A stretch of DNA of 64,000 bases from Pseudomonas helvetica (GCF_039908645.1 NZ_CP150917.1:3979501-4043500), one strand, 5' to 3'; shown: positions 52,972-62,370, counted from the first letter of the stretch. Notes: generated from the letters alone by a model not told the origin. Numbers and translations: made by a program.

Positions 52972-53143
52972 TGCCTGCTTCCAAAAGATCGTCCGAACGC
53001 GGCCCGAACCTTCGGCAGCTACGGATATCAATATCAACCGCCCACAATGAAGCGGCTCGCCGTCACCACTCAACAGGCCGAGCGTTAGCTCGCCTGCCGC
53101 TGTTGATCTTGATCCACCCGCCCCTATCGGGAGGCCGAGCGCA

Positions 53144-53248
53144 GGTGTTCATCAGGGGGTGGGCGCGCAGCGCCGTTCGACGAAGTCGAACACATCGAGA
53201 GGAGGTCGTCGCGAAGCAGACCGTAGGCGATGCCCCCTGATGGACACC
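53144..53248. repeat. Long imperfect inverted repeat (REP-like)
   Basis: GGTGTTCATCAGGGGG (53144-53159) is inverted at 53233-53248 with one mismatch, enclosing GAAGTCGAACACATCGAG. After it a T-rich run and AAAAAAAGTGAG around 53300-53345 form a terminator-like hairpin. No gene is seen in 52972-53519. Confidence 0.65.
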
Positions 53249-53390
53249 GTAGCGAGGGTACGCCGAGCCTAGGCGAGGTGCCGTACGCTTGGGGCGAGCG
53301 TTTTTTTTGCTTACTTTTTTTAGGCGCTTGTAAAAAAAGTGAGTCGCCGTCAGGCGAAACCCTAAGTGGCCGTTACCGCAGCAATGGATA

Positions 53391-53501
53391 TGTACACCTG
53401 CGAGAGGTTGGTCGGCTGTCAGGCCGCCATCGCGGGCAAGCCCGGCTCCCACAGTAGATTGGTGTACATCCGCAAGAGATAGGTCGGCTACCAGGCCGCC
53501 A
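53391..53501. repeat. Tandem direct repeat in the same gap
   Basis: TGTACACCTGCGAGAGGTTG and on (53391-53429) recurs at 53463-53501 (TGTACATCCGCAAGAGATAG...), about 80 percent identical over 39 bases, with GGTCGGCTNNCAGGCCGCC shared. Between them stands CGGGCAAGCCCGGCTCCCAC, the usual Pseudomonas REP core. Confidence 0.6.
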
Positions 53502-53519
53502 AGGTCAAGAGATCGCAGC

Positions 53520-54065
53520 CTACGACACCAGAGGCCATTCAGCCAGCGCCCGATAGCGGCCTTTATGCGACTCGAACAACGCAAAATGCCCAGCACTCAA
53601 ATGAAAGTCCGGGGGCGTTTCAGACTCCGGAACAGGCTCCCGAAAGTCACGCATCAAGGTCAAATGAGGACGATATTCCCGAGGCGCGTCGGCAAACCCA
53701 AGCGGCAGCATCGCCTGCTGCAAGGCATACACCAGCTGACGCAACGGCAACGACGACTGCGTTGGCGCGAGTAACAAAACACCCGCACGACGCCAGGCAT
53801 CCAACTGGTCGAGAGAGACCGTCAAGCGCTCGCCCGGCGTTCTGACTTGCGCGGCAGCCGCGCAGATATCCGGAATCTGCGTCACCGCCACAGCCCCCAG
53901 AAACATCAGCGTCAGATGAAAATTTTCCGCTGGCACCGGACGTCCGCTAGTAAGCCGCAGAGCGCTTCGCCATTGGGCGATCGCTCGACGTTGTGCCGTG
54001 GCGCAGGGCAGCGCGAAAAACAATCGCTTGAACGGTTCGCCCTGCTCACGCGGTCCATTGTTCAT
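53520..54065 (-). CDS. thpR: RNA 2',3'-cyclic phosphodiesterase
   Basis: 181 residues from the ATG at 54065, GGGAGG upstream. The two HxTx motifs that form the active site are HLTL (His50) and HLTL (His134). Length and fold fit ThpR/LigT, which opens 2',3'-cyclic phosphates. It begins 34 bp after the L,D-transpeptidase stop, same direction. Confidence 0.88.
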   Translation of the reverse strand: MNNGPREQGEPFKRLFFALPCATAQRRAIAQWRSALRLTSGRPVPAENFHLTLMFLGAVAVTQIPDICAAAAQVRTPGERLTVSLDQLDAWRRAGVLLLAPTQSSLPLRQLVYALQQAMLPLGFADAPREYRPHLTLMRDFREPVPESETPPDFHLSAGHFALFESHKGRYRALAEWPLVS

Positions 54066-54099
54066 GCCTTGTACCTCCCGACTGGAGTTCGAGTAACGC

Positions 54100-55680
54100 T
54101 CAGGACTTGCCGCCGAGCGCGGCCGACAATGCGGCATCCCGCCCATAAATATCCGGGGCATACAGCAACTGGCCTTGCCGGTCGGCTTGCACGGTCCAGT
54201 AACTGAGCAGGATCGGCACCGGCGTAGCCAGCCTGAATTCGTGGGTCAGCCCCGTCGCCAGCAACTCATTGGTCCGCTGACGCTCAGCCGGACTCAACAA
54301 CAGATCGCGCAACTGCATTGCCTGCTCGACCCGCACACAGCCTGAACTGAACGCCCGCGGCGCCTTTTGGAAAAGCGCCTGGCTGGGGGTGTCGTGCAGG
54401 TACACGGCGAACGGATTGGGGAAGCGGATCGCCATTTGCCCCAGCGGATTCTTCGGCCCCGCGTCCTGGCGCAGGAGGATGTTGCCGGGGTTATCCCAGT
54501 CGATCTCGTCCACCGCCAACGGATGGCCGTCACTGTCCAGCACCTGCAGGTTCTGTTTACCGAGGAACGCCTGATCCCGGCGAATTTCCGGCAGCTTGTC
54601 TTCACGCATGATGGTCGGCGGCACGGTCCAGGTCGGGTTCAGGGTCAGGCGCGTAACCGACGACTTCAGCAGCGGGGTCTGCCGCTCGGCACGCCCCACC
54701 TGGGTGCGTGTCTGCCAGACCGGCGTACCGCCCTGATAGACGGTCAACGTCGCTGCGGCCACATTGACCAGCAGACCATTCGGTTCCAGATCCTGCGCCA
54801 ACCAGCGAAAACGCTCGAGGTTGATCCGCAACTGCTCGCGCCGCAGCGCCGGGCTGACGTTCAGCTCGGTCAAGGTGCCCTCCCCCAGCACGCCATCCGC
54901 TTGCAGCGAATGGCTCAGCTGGAAGCTTTTCAGCGCGCTCACCAGCTCCTTGTTGTAGACCGTGCCGACACCCGCGGAAACGTTGGCCAGATAGCCTTCG
55001 CTGAAGAGTCGCTTCGCCAGTTCAGGTACTCGCGCATCCTGTGCGCCGGGTTGCAACAAGGGCCCACTGGCGAGCACCTGCCAATGGGGCAACGGCTGCT
55101 GACGCTGTCGGGCATAAACACGGCGCAAGCTCTGGTATTGCTCAAGGCTTGGACGCGCCAGTTGAAAAGCCGTCGCCATGTCTTGCAGACCCGGCCCGGC
55201 GATGGCCAGCACCTCGGCGGGTCGGTCGTACGGCACTGCCTGTGCATGCCACAACGGCTCGAAACGCGATTGCCGCAAGCGGCCGTAACGCAGGTCCTGC
55301 AGGGCTTGAAGATAACGCTGACTGATGCCGATATCGGCACACACTGCATCCCCTTCGGCAGCACCCGTGGGCAGGCTGTAGCGCTTCGGGTCCAGTCCGT
55401 CATCGGCCAACTGCTGCACCTGTGCCTGCAAGGCCGACAAGCGTCCGTTGGCCGTCCAGATCAGGACATAGTCCTGCTGCTGATAAAAAGCCTGCAACAG
55501 CGTTTGCGCCGACGCACTCAGGTGCGCGGCCAGGCGCGGGCAATCGACCGGCAATTGAGTGAGCGCCAGTTTCAATGGGCTGTCGTGATCAGCCAGCTCG
55601 TTCTGGGCAGTCGCGACCAATGGCGCAGCGAGCAGGAAAAGGCTCAAGTAACATGCGTGCTTTTTGATCAACTGCTTCAC
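54100..55680 (-). CDS. L,D-transpeptidase (LdtD/YcbB type)
   Basis: 526 residues: signal peptide (..LLAAPLVATAQ), a peptidoglycan-binding-like domain (NKELVSALKSFQLSHSLQAD then GVLGEGTLTELN), then YkuD catalytic domain with His in AVYLHDTPS and Cys448 in SSGCVRVEQA. It acts in the periplasm, forming 3-3 cross-links between meso-diaminopimelate residues of peptidoglycan. Divergent from a second L,D-transpeptidase-like gene. Confidence 0.9.
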   Translation of the reverse strand: MKQLIKKHACYLSLFLLAAPLVATAQNELADHDSPLKLALTQLPVDCPRLAAHLSASAQTLLQAFYQQQDYVLIWTANGRLSALQAQVQQLADDGLDPKRYSLPTGAAEGDAVCADIGISQRYLQALQDLRYGRLRQSRFEPLWHAQAVPYDRPAEVLAIAGPGLQDMATAFQLARPSLEQYQSLRRVYARQRQQPLPHWQVLASGPLLQPGAQDARVPELAKRLFSEGYLANVSAGVGTVYNKELVSALKSFQLSHSLQADGVLGEGTLTELNVSPALRREQLRINLERFRWLAQDLEPNGLLVNVAAATLTVYQGGTPVWQTRTQVGRAERQTPLLKSSVTRLTLNPTWTVPPTIMREDKLPEIRRDQAFLGKQNLQVLDSDGHPLAVDEIDWDNPGNILLRQDAGPKNPLGQMAIRFPNPFAVYLHDTPSQALFQKAPRAFSSGCVRVEQAMQLRDLLLSPAERQRTNELLATGLTHEFRLATPVPILLSYWTVQADRQGQLLYAPDIYGRDAALSAALGGKS

Positions 55681-55815
55681 TCCACTCCATGACCGTCAAG
55701 TAGACGGTCAACCTCTGCAGCAGGTGCGGCAAGCACCAAGGCCAGCGTATGCACAGGCCTGCCGAGGGAACGACAGGAGGTCGGGAGCCAACAATAACAA
55801 CAGGACTCTCTGCGC

Positions 55816-56529
55816 ATGCTGACCTTTTTACGCCGACACTGTCTGGCAGCTATGACACTGGGCGCAATGTGCAGTTCGGCATTCGCCGCCGACACCCACG
55901 ATCAAACGTTATATAACAGCCTCGCGCACGCCGCTCCGGAACTCAATCCCCAAGCACTGCAAAGTGCCCTGAACGCCATGCAATGCGCCGTCAACAGTGG
56001 CGCGAAGCAGGCCGAGCGCCTGGCCGTGATCGACTATTCGCAACCGTCCACGGCTCGTCGTCTTTGGATCTTCGATTTGCGCGAAAAGTCCCTGGTGCTG
56101 CGCGACTTGGTCGCCCATGGGCAAAAATCCGGGGAAAATTTCGCCACGCAATTCTCCAATCGCGTCGGCAGCTATCAGTCCAGTCTGGGCCTGTTTCGCA
56201 CCCAGGAAAGCTATCAGGGCAGCCACGGCTACTCGCTGCGCATGGACGGTCTGGAACCGGGCTTCAATGACCGCGCACGTGATCGCGACATCGTGATTCA
56301 CGCGGCCGACTACGTGAATCCCTTATGGAGTGAACGCCAGGGACGTATCGGTCGCAGCCAGGGTTGCCCGGCAGTGCGCCCGCAAGTGGCGCGCCAGGTG
56401 ATCGATAAACTCAAGGACGGCCAGTTCATGTTTTCCTGGTATCCCGACCAGCACTGGCTGAAAGCCTCGGCCTACCTCAACTGTCGACCACATCTGGGGA
56501 CCGACATCCTCACCGCGAATGGCAACTGA
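55816..56529 (+). CDS. YkuD_2-type murein L,D-transpeptidase family protein
   Basis: 237 residues with a signal peptide (..GAMCSSAFAA). The catalytic-domain pattern is present with GRSQGCPAVRPQVARQVIDK (Cys) and DRDIVIHAADYV (His). It is smaller than the divergent LdtD and lacks the binding domain. Probably periplasmic and acting on peptidoglycan; exact reaction unknown. The two genes share a 135-bp promoter region. Confidence 0.85.
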   Translation: MLTFLRRHCLAAMTLGAMCSSAFAADTHDQTLYNSLAHAAPELNPQALQSALNAMQCAVNSGAKQAERLAVIDYSQPSTARRLWIFDLREKSLVLRDLVAHGQKSGENFATQFSNRVGSYQSSLGLFRTQESYQGSHGYSLRMDGLEPGFNDRARDRDIVIHAADYVNPLWSERQGRIGRSQGCPAVRPQVARQVIDKLKDGQFMFSWYPDQHWLKASAYLNCRPHLGTDILTANGN

Positions 56530-56897
56530 CGTGTCCGGAGAGAAGGTTGGTGTTGTTGTGGTCAAGCATCACCAAAATTAACGACTACCGATGTAAAGCC
56601 CGCTTGATCACTGCCGATAAGCTTACTGTCCTGCGCCATATCATGCTCGCTCGAAATGATGGCAATCCGCCAATCGCGTGGTATATTGGAGAATCCTTCG
56701 CATTTACAGATCAAGTTCTGTCGTTAATTTTCCAAGAAAATCCGATACGATTTTAGTTTGATTTGCATCACGACAAGGGTGTACACGCGCTGAAGGAGAA
56801 GCGCCAGGGTTAGACCGAAAAGCTTCTCCGCTTTCGTGCATTTACATGGTCTAAATCTGGTTTTACCTAGGGAAGTATTGAAGGTGCATCTTTTATC
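56530..56897 (+). other. Leader/promoter region of the phosphoramidate cluster
   Basis: No gene. It is AT-rich compared with the core and contains interlocking inverted repeats near 56795-56854. The cluster promoter must be here because the preceding gene ends at 56529 and the genes after are tightly packed. A JUMPstart-like element was sought and not found. Confidence 0.5.
56795..56854 (+). promoter_or_regulatory. Interlocked inverted repeats, possible pseudoknot leader
   Basis: Stem A: GGAGAAGC (56795-56802) pairs with GCTTCTCC (56822-56829). Stem B: TTAGACC (56810-56816), inside loop A, pairs with GGTCTAA (56848-56854), outside it. The arrangement A-B-A'-B' is pseudoknot topology. It ends 43 bases before the first start codon of the cluster. 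Confidence 0.4.
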
Positions 56898-58094
56898 ATG
56901 AAAACCGTTTACTTGATCAGCAACGTCAATAATGGCGGAAAAACATACCTTGAATACTTGCTGCCAGCGCTAAATGCTCTTCGCGACAAGTACAACTGCA
57001 TAGTACTCCAGACCAATACTGTCGGTATCAGCAAGCACGAAGCAGAACAGATCCTCAACAGTCCGGTTGAGGAGGTGGAACTGACGTTTATCGCAATGCT
57101 TAGATCGCAAACAGTCATCTCAAATGACGCCTCGATTGGGCGACTGCTGGACGAGTCAAATTTTGGCATTTTTATTGCGCATGGCAATGTCGGCATGCCC
57201 ATCGACGACAAATACTATTGCTCCGATTGGACATCACATTGGGACGCGATTGTTTCTTCATCCCGATCGCTTTTTGACCTGATTAAAGCAGGTCTACAGC
57301 TTTACAGGCATGACAGGCACGCGCTGCGTAAAGTGTTTGAAGGAAGATCATTGCGCTCGGACCTTCGAAAAACAAGTGCAATATCTACACTGCCAGTCAA
57401 AATCCCCGAGCCTTTCAGGTTTCCCCCTGACTATCTGCGAACAGCCGATGAGTATGTCGTAGGTCTTCTGCCGACCCAAAAAGGAATATGCCCGAGCGGT
57501 GCTACTCTATATGAAAATATGGAGACCATTATCAACTCGGTCAAGTCCACTATTCCTCATGCGACATTTATTTTACGCCCGTACATGACTGACGTTGAAG
57601 CGCCGTATGTAAAAGAGTTGTGTGGACTGCTTTCTCAGTACCAATGGATCTCAATTGATGAATCCAAAGAAAGCAGTAAAGAATTCTACCAACGCTGTGA
57701 CACCCTCATTACCGACGCCTCGAGCGGTGGTGTTTCCTTTATGCTGAACACCTGCAGACTGCCAATCTATTATGTTCCGGCAGCCAGCGAGAGCAACCCT
57801 ATCGTCAAGGCCTGGCTGAAACAAATGAGTGGTTTGCTGCCAATAGCCAATAGTGGCGACCGCCTTAAAGAAATAGCCATTGAAATCGAATCGCTTACGC
57901 CTGATGAGCATTTTCTCAGGTATCAGAAATTCCATGAAGAAGAATACAGCGACCTGCATCACCCGAATGAAGTTTTTCAAGACCTGGTTCAGAAACAGCA
58001 TGAGTCTGATTTCCGTTACTGTTCGATCGATTCTTTTGGAGAAATTGACAAGAGCGAAATCAGCCATCAAGAAAGCGTCCTGCAACCATCATGA
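56898..58094 (+). CDS. CDP-glycerol glycerophosphotransferase-like protein, candidate phosphoramidate transferase
   Basis: 398 residues. It contains HGNVGMP (95-101) and CDTLITDASSGGVSFML (267-283), the late landmark of TagF/TagB-like CDP-glycerol phosphotransferases (usually DvLITDYSS). No membrane helix. First gene of the phosphoramidate cluster, 46 bp before the kinase gene. Given CDP-linked phosphoramidate as the pathway product, a transferase moving it from CDP to an acceptor is the natural inference, but sequence shows only family resemblance. More AT-rich than flanking core genes. Confidence 0.65.
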   Translation: MKTVYLISNVNNGGKTYLEYLLPALNALRDKYNCIVLQTNTVGISKHEAEQILNSPVEEVELTFIAMLRSQTVISNDASIGRLLDESNFGIFIAHGNVGMPIDDKYYCSDWTSHWDAIVSSSRSLFDLIKAGLQLYRHDRHALRKVFEGRSLRSDLRKTSAISTLPVKIPEPFRFPPDYLRTADEYVVGLLPTQKGICPSGATLYENMETIINSVKSTIPHATFILRPYMTDVEAPYVKELCGLLSQYQWISIDESKESSKEFYQRCDTLITDASSGGVSFMLNTCRLPIYYVPAASESNPIVKAWLKQMSGLLPIANSGDRLKEIAIEIESLTPDEHFLRYQKFHEEEYSDLHHPNEVFQDLVQKQHESDFRYCSIDSFGEIDKSEISHQESVLQPS

Positions 58095-58140
58095 GTCGCT
58101 GCTGATTAACACGTCTAAACTGAAAACAAGCTAGGTCGAT

Positions 58141-58689
58141 ATGACAGATGATTGCACCGGGCGGGTAGTATGGATTACAGGTCTTTCGGGTGCTGGCAAA
58201 TCAACCTTGGCCCATGAGTTCGTTGCCGAACTGCGAAGCCGTGGCCAGTCGGTTGTCATGTTAGATGGCGATGAATTGCGCGACGTATTTGGCGTTACAG
58301 TTGCTAACTCACAAAACCATGGACGCGAGGGGCGATTGGCGTTGGCAATGCAATACGCCCACCTGTGCAAAGTGATTGCCGCGCAGGGGCTCACGGTGGT
58401 GATTGCAACGATTTCGCTGTTCCGCGAAGTTCATGCCTGGAACCGTACCCACCTGCCTGGTTATTTCGAGGTTTACTTGAAGGTGCCGGTGGAGGAACTC
58501 CGCCGTCGGGACCCCAAGGATATATATCGCCGGTTCTATGCGGGTGAGTTGCAGAATGTCGCGGGGCTCGATGTATCGATTGATGAACCGACAGCGGCAG
58601 ACTGGGTGATTGAGTTCGAACCTGACCGCCCCGTGCAAACATTGACAGATGATTTACTACATCGATTTTATAAAAGGAAGTTGGTATGA
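58141..58689 (+). CDS. CysC-like kinase, probable cytidine diphosphoramidate kinase
   Basis: 182 residues, APS-kinase fold: P-loop GLSGAGKST (14-22), LDGDELRDVFG, then YLKVPVEELRRRDPKDIYRR. No sulfate-assimilation genes lie nearby. In C. jejuni the CysC-like Cj1415 phosphorylates the ribose 3'-hydroxyl of cytidine diphosphoramidate, the final step before transfer. Its co-location with glutamine-kinase, cytidylyltransferase and GATase homologues makes that role more likely than APS kinase. Its stop overlaps the methyltransferase start (ATGA). Confidence 0.75.
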   Translation: MTDDCTGRVVWITGLSGAGKSTLAHEFVAELRSRGQSVVMLDGDELRDVFGVTVANSQNHGREGRLALAMQYAHLCKVIAAQGLTVVIATISLFREVHAWNRTHLPGYFEVYLKVPVEELRRRDPKDIYRRFYAGELQNVAGLDVSIDEPTAADWVIEFEPDRPVQTLTDDLLHRFYKRKLV

Positions 58690-59435
58690 AAACCGAATGG
58701 GATTACACCGCGCTGGCTGATGCTTATTTGAAACGTCCTGACTACGCTGACGCCGCGATCGATGCGATGCTCTCGATTGCAGGTGCCGAGAAAGGCGACA
58801 AGTTCTGCGATGTCGGAGCAGGCGTCGCACACCTGACCATGATGCTGGCTGCGCGTGGTCTGGATGTTGTTGCGGTGGAACCTAATGATGCGATGCGCGC
58901 GAATGGCATCAAGCGTACCGCAGACCTGGCCAACGTAAGCTGGCATGAAGGGACGGGCGAAGTCACAGGACAAACGTCGCACGCTTTCGACATGGTCACC
59001 TTTGGTAGCTCCTTCAATGTCTGCGACCGCCAGCAGGCACTCAAGGAAACCGCGCGCATTCTCAAGCCTCGAGGCTGGTTCGCCTGCATGTGGAATCATC
59101 GTCATCTTGATGATCCGATCCAGGCCCGCATCGAAGCCATCATCAAAGAACGGGTACAGGGTTATGGCTACGGTACTCGTCGTGAAGATCAAACTGCCGT
59201 GATCGATGCCAGTGCGCTTTTCGGCCCTGTTGTTCATCTTGATGCGCGTGTCATTCACGAACAAAGCATTGAAGAGTGTCTGGAAGCCTGGCGTTCGCAC
59301 GCGACGCTGGAGCGCCAAGCCGGTGCGAATTTCCATGAGGTGATCAGCGCAATCGATGACTATCTGAAAAGCCTTCAGACGTCCTCGATCCAGATTCCGT
59401 ACTCGACCAATATCTGGGTTGCTCAGTTGAGATAA
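58686..59435 (+). CDS. SAM-dependent methyltransferase
   Basis: 249 residues, class I fold: motif I CDVGAGVAHLTMML, then ALKETARILKPRGWFACMWN. Four-base overlap with the kinase gene, and its TAA overlaps the next ATG. In C. jejuni, homologues Cj1419/Cj1420 methylate to give O-methyl phosphoramidate; the same use is inferred here from context. It could methylate the acceptor instead. Confidence 0.8.
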   Translation: MKTEWDYTALADAYLKRPDYADAAIDAMLSIAGAEKGDKFCDVGAGVAHLTMMLAARGLDVVAVEPNDAMRANGIKRTADLANVSWHEGTGEVTGQTSHAFDMVTFGSSFNVCDRQQALKETARILKPRGWFACMWNHRHLDDPIQARIEAIIKERVQGYGYGTRREDQTAVIDASALFGPVVHLDARVIHEQSIEECLEAWRSHATLERQAGANFHEVISAIDDYLKSLQTSSIQIPYSTNIWVAQLR

Positions 59436-61756
59436 TGCCGATGGCGCTGCATTTCTCTACCAAGGCTGGCACATTGGCCAGCCTACAAGAGCGGCTCAAG
59501 TCGGCTCGCATTGCTCCGCTGTTGTCGTTCACCGTGAGGGACTGGCAAATCGGTGGGCAAGCCTGTTTTCGTGATATCCAGGGACAGCTGGGGGCCGGTC
59601 CCTGGATCGTGCGCTCCAGTTGTCTGCGCGAAGATGGCGCGCAAGCTTCCTGTGCAGGGGCCTTTCTCTCGATCCCTGGCGTCAATGAAGCAGGATTGGT
59701 ATCAGCCGTTGAACAGGTGATTGCAAGTTATGGCGATGTACACCTGGCAGACGAGGTACTGATTCAACCGATGCTGGGTAACGTGGTTCGTTCCGGCGTT
59801 GCCTTTTCCCACGACCCGAATACCTGCGCGCCGTACCGGGTTGTGAACTGGTCGGAAGGCAGTGACACGGCATCAGTCACCGGCGGCATGGGCGGTCGAC
59901 TTTGGCAGCAGGCGGCACTTAGCAAAGTGCCGCCGCCACCGAAATTCGCACCCTTGATCGCCTTGCTCGAAGAGTTGCTGGCGTTGTTCGATGGCGCGCC
60001 GATCGATTGCGAGTTCGCTGTCACACGCGAAGCAGAAGGCGAGGTATTGTGGCTGTTACAGGCCCGACCATTGATTTTGCCATCACGCCCGGAATCCGAA
60101 ACAACGCAGGCCGCCCGGCTGGAAAGTATTCAGCGCAAGGTGGCGCGAGGCATGCAGCCGCACCCCTTCCTGATTGGCCAGCGTACCGTCTATGGCGTAA
60201 TGCCGGACTGGAATCCGGCCGAGATTATCGGAATCCGTCCCAAACCGCTGGCGCTCTCGCTGTACCGGGATTTGGTGACCGACTCAATCTGGGCCTACCA
60301 GCGCCACAATTACGGCTACCGCAACTTACGCAGTTTCCCGCTGATGCCGCATTTCTTCGGGCTGCCGTACATCGATGTGCGCTTGTCGTTCAACTCCTTC
60401 ATTCCTGCAGACCTCGATGAGGGACTGGCCGGGCGGCTGGTCGATCACTATATCGATCGACTGCTGGCCGAACCGACGCTGCACGACAAGGTGGAATTCG
60501 AGATTGTTTTCTCGTGCTACACATTGGATTTGTCGCAGCGACTGGAGCGCTTGGCCAGTGCCGGTTTCCTGGAGCACGAGCTAGAGGCCATCAGCACCAG
60601 TTTGCGCAAGCTGACCAACCGCATCGTTCATCCCAAGGACGGCTTATGGCGCGCCGATGCCAATAAGCTCGACATGCTAAATGCGCGACGCGAAGAATTG
60701 CTGGCCTCCAACGCCGACCCGTTGGAGCGGATTTACTGGTTGCTGGAGGATGCAAAACGCTACGGCACCCTTCCATTCGCCGGCCTGGCCCGCGCAGGCT
60801 TCGTCGCGGTGCAGATGCTTAGATCGCTGGTGACGGTGGGCGTGTTCTCGCAGGCTGACTACGATTGCTTCATGGGGGGGGTCTCAACCGTCAGCGGCCA
60901 GTTGGCACGTGACCGGGCGACACTGGACAAGGCGACGTTCCTCGCGCGCTACGGACACTTGCGCCCGGGCACCTACGACATCCTTTCGCCTCGTTACGAT
61001 GAAGCACCGGAACTCTACTTTGACTGGACCCAGCGTCCATCCACCCCAGAGCCAGTACAACCCTTTTCGCTGACCCTTCCACAAATGCGCGAAATCGTGA
61101 AGCAGCAGGAGGCACACGGCTTGGAGCCTGATCCAGTTGGCTTGCTGGACTTCATGCAAGCCGGTATCGAACTGCGCGAGCTGGCCAAGTTCCACTTCAC
61201 CCGCAATCTCTCGGATGCCCTGGCATTGATTGCTGAAGTAGGCGCCCAGCATGGCATTGGACGCGAAGACATGGCCTATTGCGACATCGGTGCCTTAAAG
61301 GAGCTGCACGTTGCTGCAGCAGACCCGAAAGATGTGCTTTTGCGCAGCATTGAACAGGGCAAGGCCCGCTACGAAAAGACCCTCAAGATATCGCTGCCAC
61401 CAGTGATTACCCGACCTGAGGATGTCTGGTCCTTCGAGTGGCCGGAAACAGCACCCAACTTCATCACCCAGAAGCAGGTAACAGCCCCCGTGGTGCTCAG
61501 CGATGACCGGGAAAAGCTCGCCGGGGCGATTGTCTGCATTCCCAATGCGGACCCAGGTTTTGATTGGTTATTTGCCTACCCGATTGCCGGGTTGATAACG
61601 GCGTGGGGCGGCGCCAACTCGCACATGGCGATTCGTGCCGGTGAGCTCGGCCTGCCAGCGGTCATCGGTGCCGGTGAAGTGCTCTACCGCCGCTGGTCGT
61701 CGGCTCAGCGCTTACATCTGGACTGTCCCGGACGCTGGGTGGAGATGATGGCATGA
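59435..61756 (+). CDS. PEP-synthase-like protein, probable L-glutamine kinase
   Basis: 773 residues. N-terminal ATP-grasp-like region of the PPDK/PEP-synthase type (PWIVRSSCLREDGAQASCAG ... CEFAVTREAEGEVLWLLQAR), a long middle domain, and a C-terminal mobile domain with GGANSHMAIRAGELGLPAVI, putting the phospho-acceptor His at residue 730. Length and order match C. jejuni Cj1418, which phosphorylates the amide of L-glutamine with ATP, yielding AMP and Pi. It starts inside the methyltransferase stop (TAATG) and overlaps the next gene by four bases. Confidence 0.8.
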   Translation: MPMALHFSTKAGTLASLQERLKSARIAPLLSFTVRDWQIGGQACFRDIQGQLGAGPWIVRSSCLREDGAQASCAGAFLSIPGVNEAGLVSAVEQVIASYGDVHLADEVLIQPMLGNVVRSGVAFSHDPNTCAPYRVVNWSEGSDTASVTGGMGGRLWQQAALSKVPPPPKFAPLIALLEELLALFDGAPIDCEFAVTREAEGEVLWLLQARPLILPSRPESETTQAARLESIQRKVARGMQPHPFLIGQRTVYGVMPDWNPAEIIGIRPKPLALSLYRDLVTDSIWAYQRHNYGYRNLRSFPLMPHFFGLPYIDVRLSFNSFIPADLDEGLAGRLVDHYIDRLLAEPTLHDKVEFEIVFSCYTLDLSQRLERLASAGFLEHELEAISTSLRKLTNRIVHPKDGLWRADANKLDMLNARREELLASNADPLERIYWLLEDAKRYGTLPFAGLARAGFVAVQMLRSLVTVGVFSQADYDCFMGGVSTVSGQLARDRATLDKATFLARYGHLRPGTYDILSPRYDEAPELYFDWTQRPSTPEPVQPFSLTLPQMREIVKQQEAHGLEPDPVGLLDFMQAGIELRELAKFHFTRNLSDALALIAEVGAQHGIGREDMAYCDIGALKELHVAAADPKDVLLRSIEQGKARYEKTLKISLPPVITRPEDVWSFEWPETAPNFITQKQVTAPVVLSDDREKLAGAIVCIPNADPGFDWLFAYPIAGLITAWGGANSHMAIRAGELGLPAVIGAGEVLYRRWSSAQRLHLDCPGRWVEMMA

Positions 61757-62370
61757 AGGTCGTTGCCGTCAGCCAGCGCGTGGACGTAATTCCTGAACGC
61801 GGCGAAAACCGTGATGCACTGGATCAGCGTCTGGTCACCTTGCTTCTGGTTGCCGGATTTATACCGGTGCCGGTACCCAACGGGTTGTACCTGCAAACAC
61901 CCGATGGAGAAGTGATTCACGGTGCCCTGGATGACTGGCTGAACGCGGTATCACCACAGGCCATCGTTCTTTCGGGCGGAAATGACATCGGTCAGTGTTC
62001 GGCACGCGACCTGACCGAAGGCAGACTGCTTGACCATGCACGATCCCACAACTTGCCAGTACTCGGAATTTGCCGGGGAATGCAGATGATCGCGCACTCG
62101 GAAGGCAGCGAACTAAAACCGGTTACAGGTCATGTGCGAACCCGGCATAAGTTGTCGGGACAGATTGTTGCCGAGGTGAACAGTTATCACAGTTTTGCCC
62201 TTGCCGACTGCCCGAAAGGGTTTGAGGTCTTGGCGCGAAGTGAAGATGGGGAAATCGAAGCCATTCGACACCTCAACCTGCCTTGGGAAGGCTGGATGTG
62301 GCACCCGGAACGAGAGGCGTTTTTTGCATCGCACGACATTCAACGATTGAAGAAGTTGTTCGGTGAATAA
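61753..62370 (+). CDS. C26-type glutamine amidotransferase, probable gamma-glutamyl-CDP-amidate hydrolase
   Basis: 205 residues. Class I GATase triad: Cys107 in LGICRGMQ, His184 and Glu186 in MWHPERE. Family members include gamma-glutamyl-GABA hydrolase. In C. jejuni, Cj1417 removes glutamate from CDP-L-glutamine to give cytidine diphosphoramidate; that is the best-fitting role here. Overlaps the glutamine-kinase gene by four bases; 85 bp before the cytidylyltransferase gene. Confidence 0.8.
   Translation: MKVVAVSQRVDVIPERGENRDALDQRLVTLLLVAGFIPVPVPNGLYLQTPDGEVIHGALDDWLNAVSPQAIVLSGGNDIGQCSARDLTEGRLLDHARSHNLPVLGICRGMQMIAHSEGSELKPVTGHVRTRHKLSGQIVAEVNSYHSFALADCPKGFEVLARSEDGEIEAIRHLNLPWEGWMWHPEREAFFASHDIQRLKKLFGE

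Noticed and set aside
54367..55692. 441-codon open frame on the plus strand
   Set aside because: It lies entirely opposite the L,D-transpeptidase gene with conserved catalytic motifs; no sensible protein sequence.
56547..56756. 69-codon frame in the cluster leader
   Set aside because: No ribosome site, no domain, and composition of non-coding DNA.
56530..56897. JUMPstart/ops element upstream of a polysaccharide-type cluster
   Set aside because: No GGCGGTAGC-like core was found in the leader.
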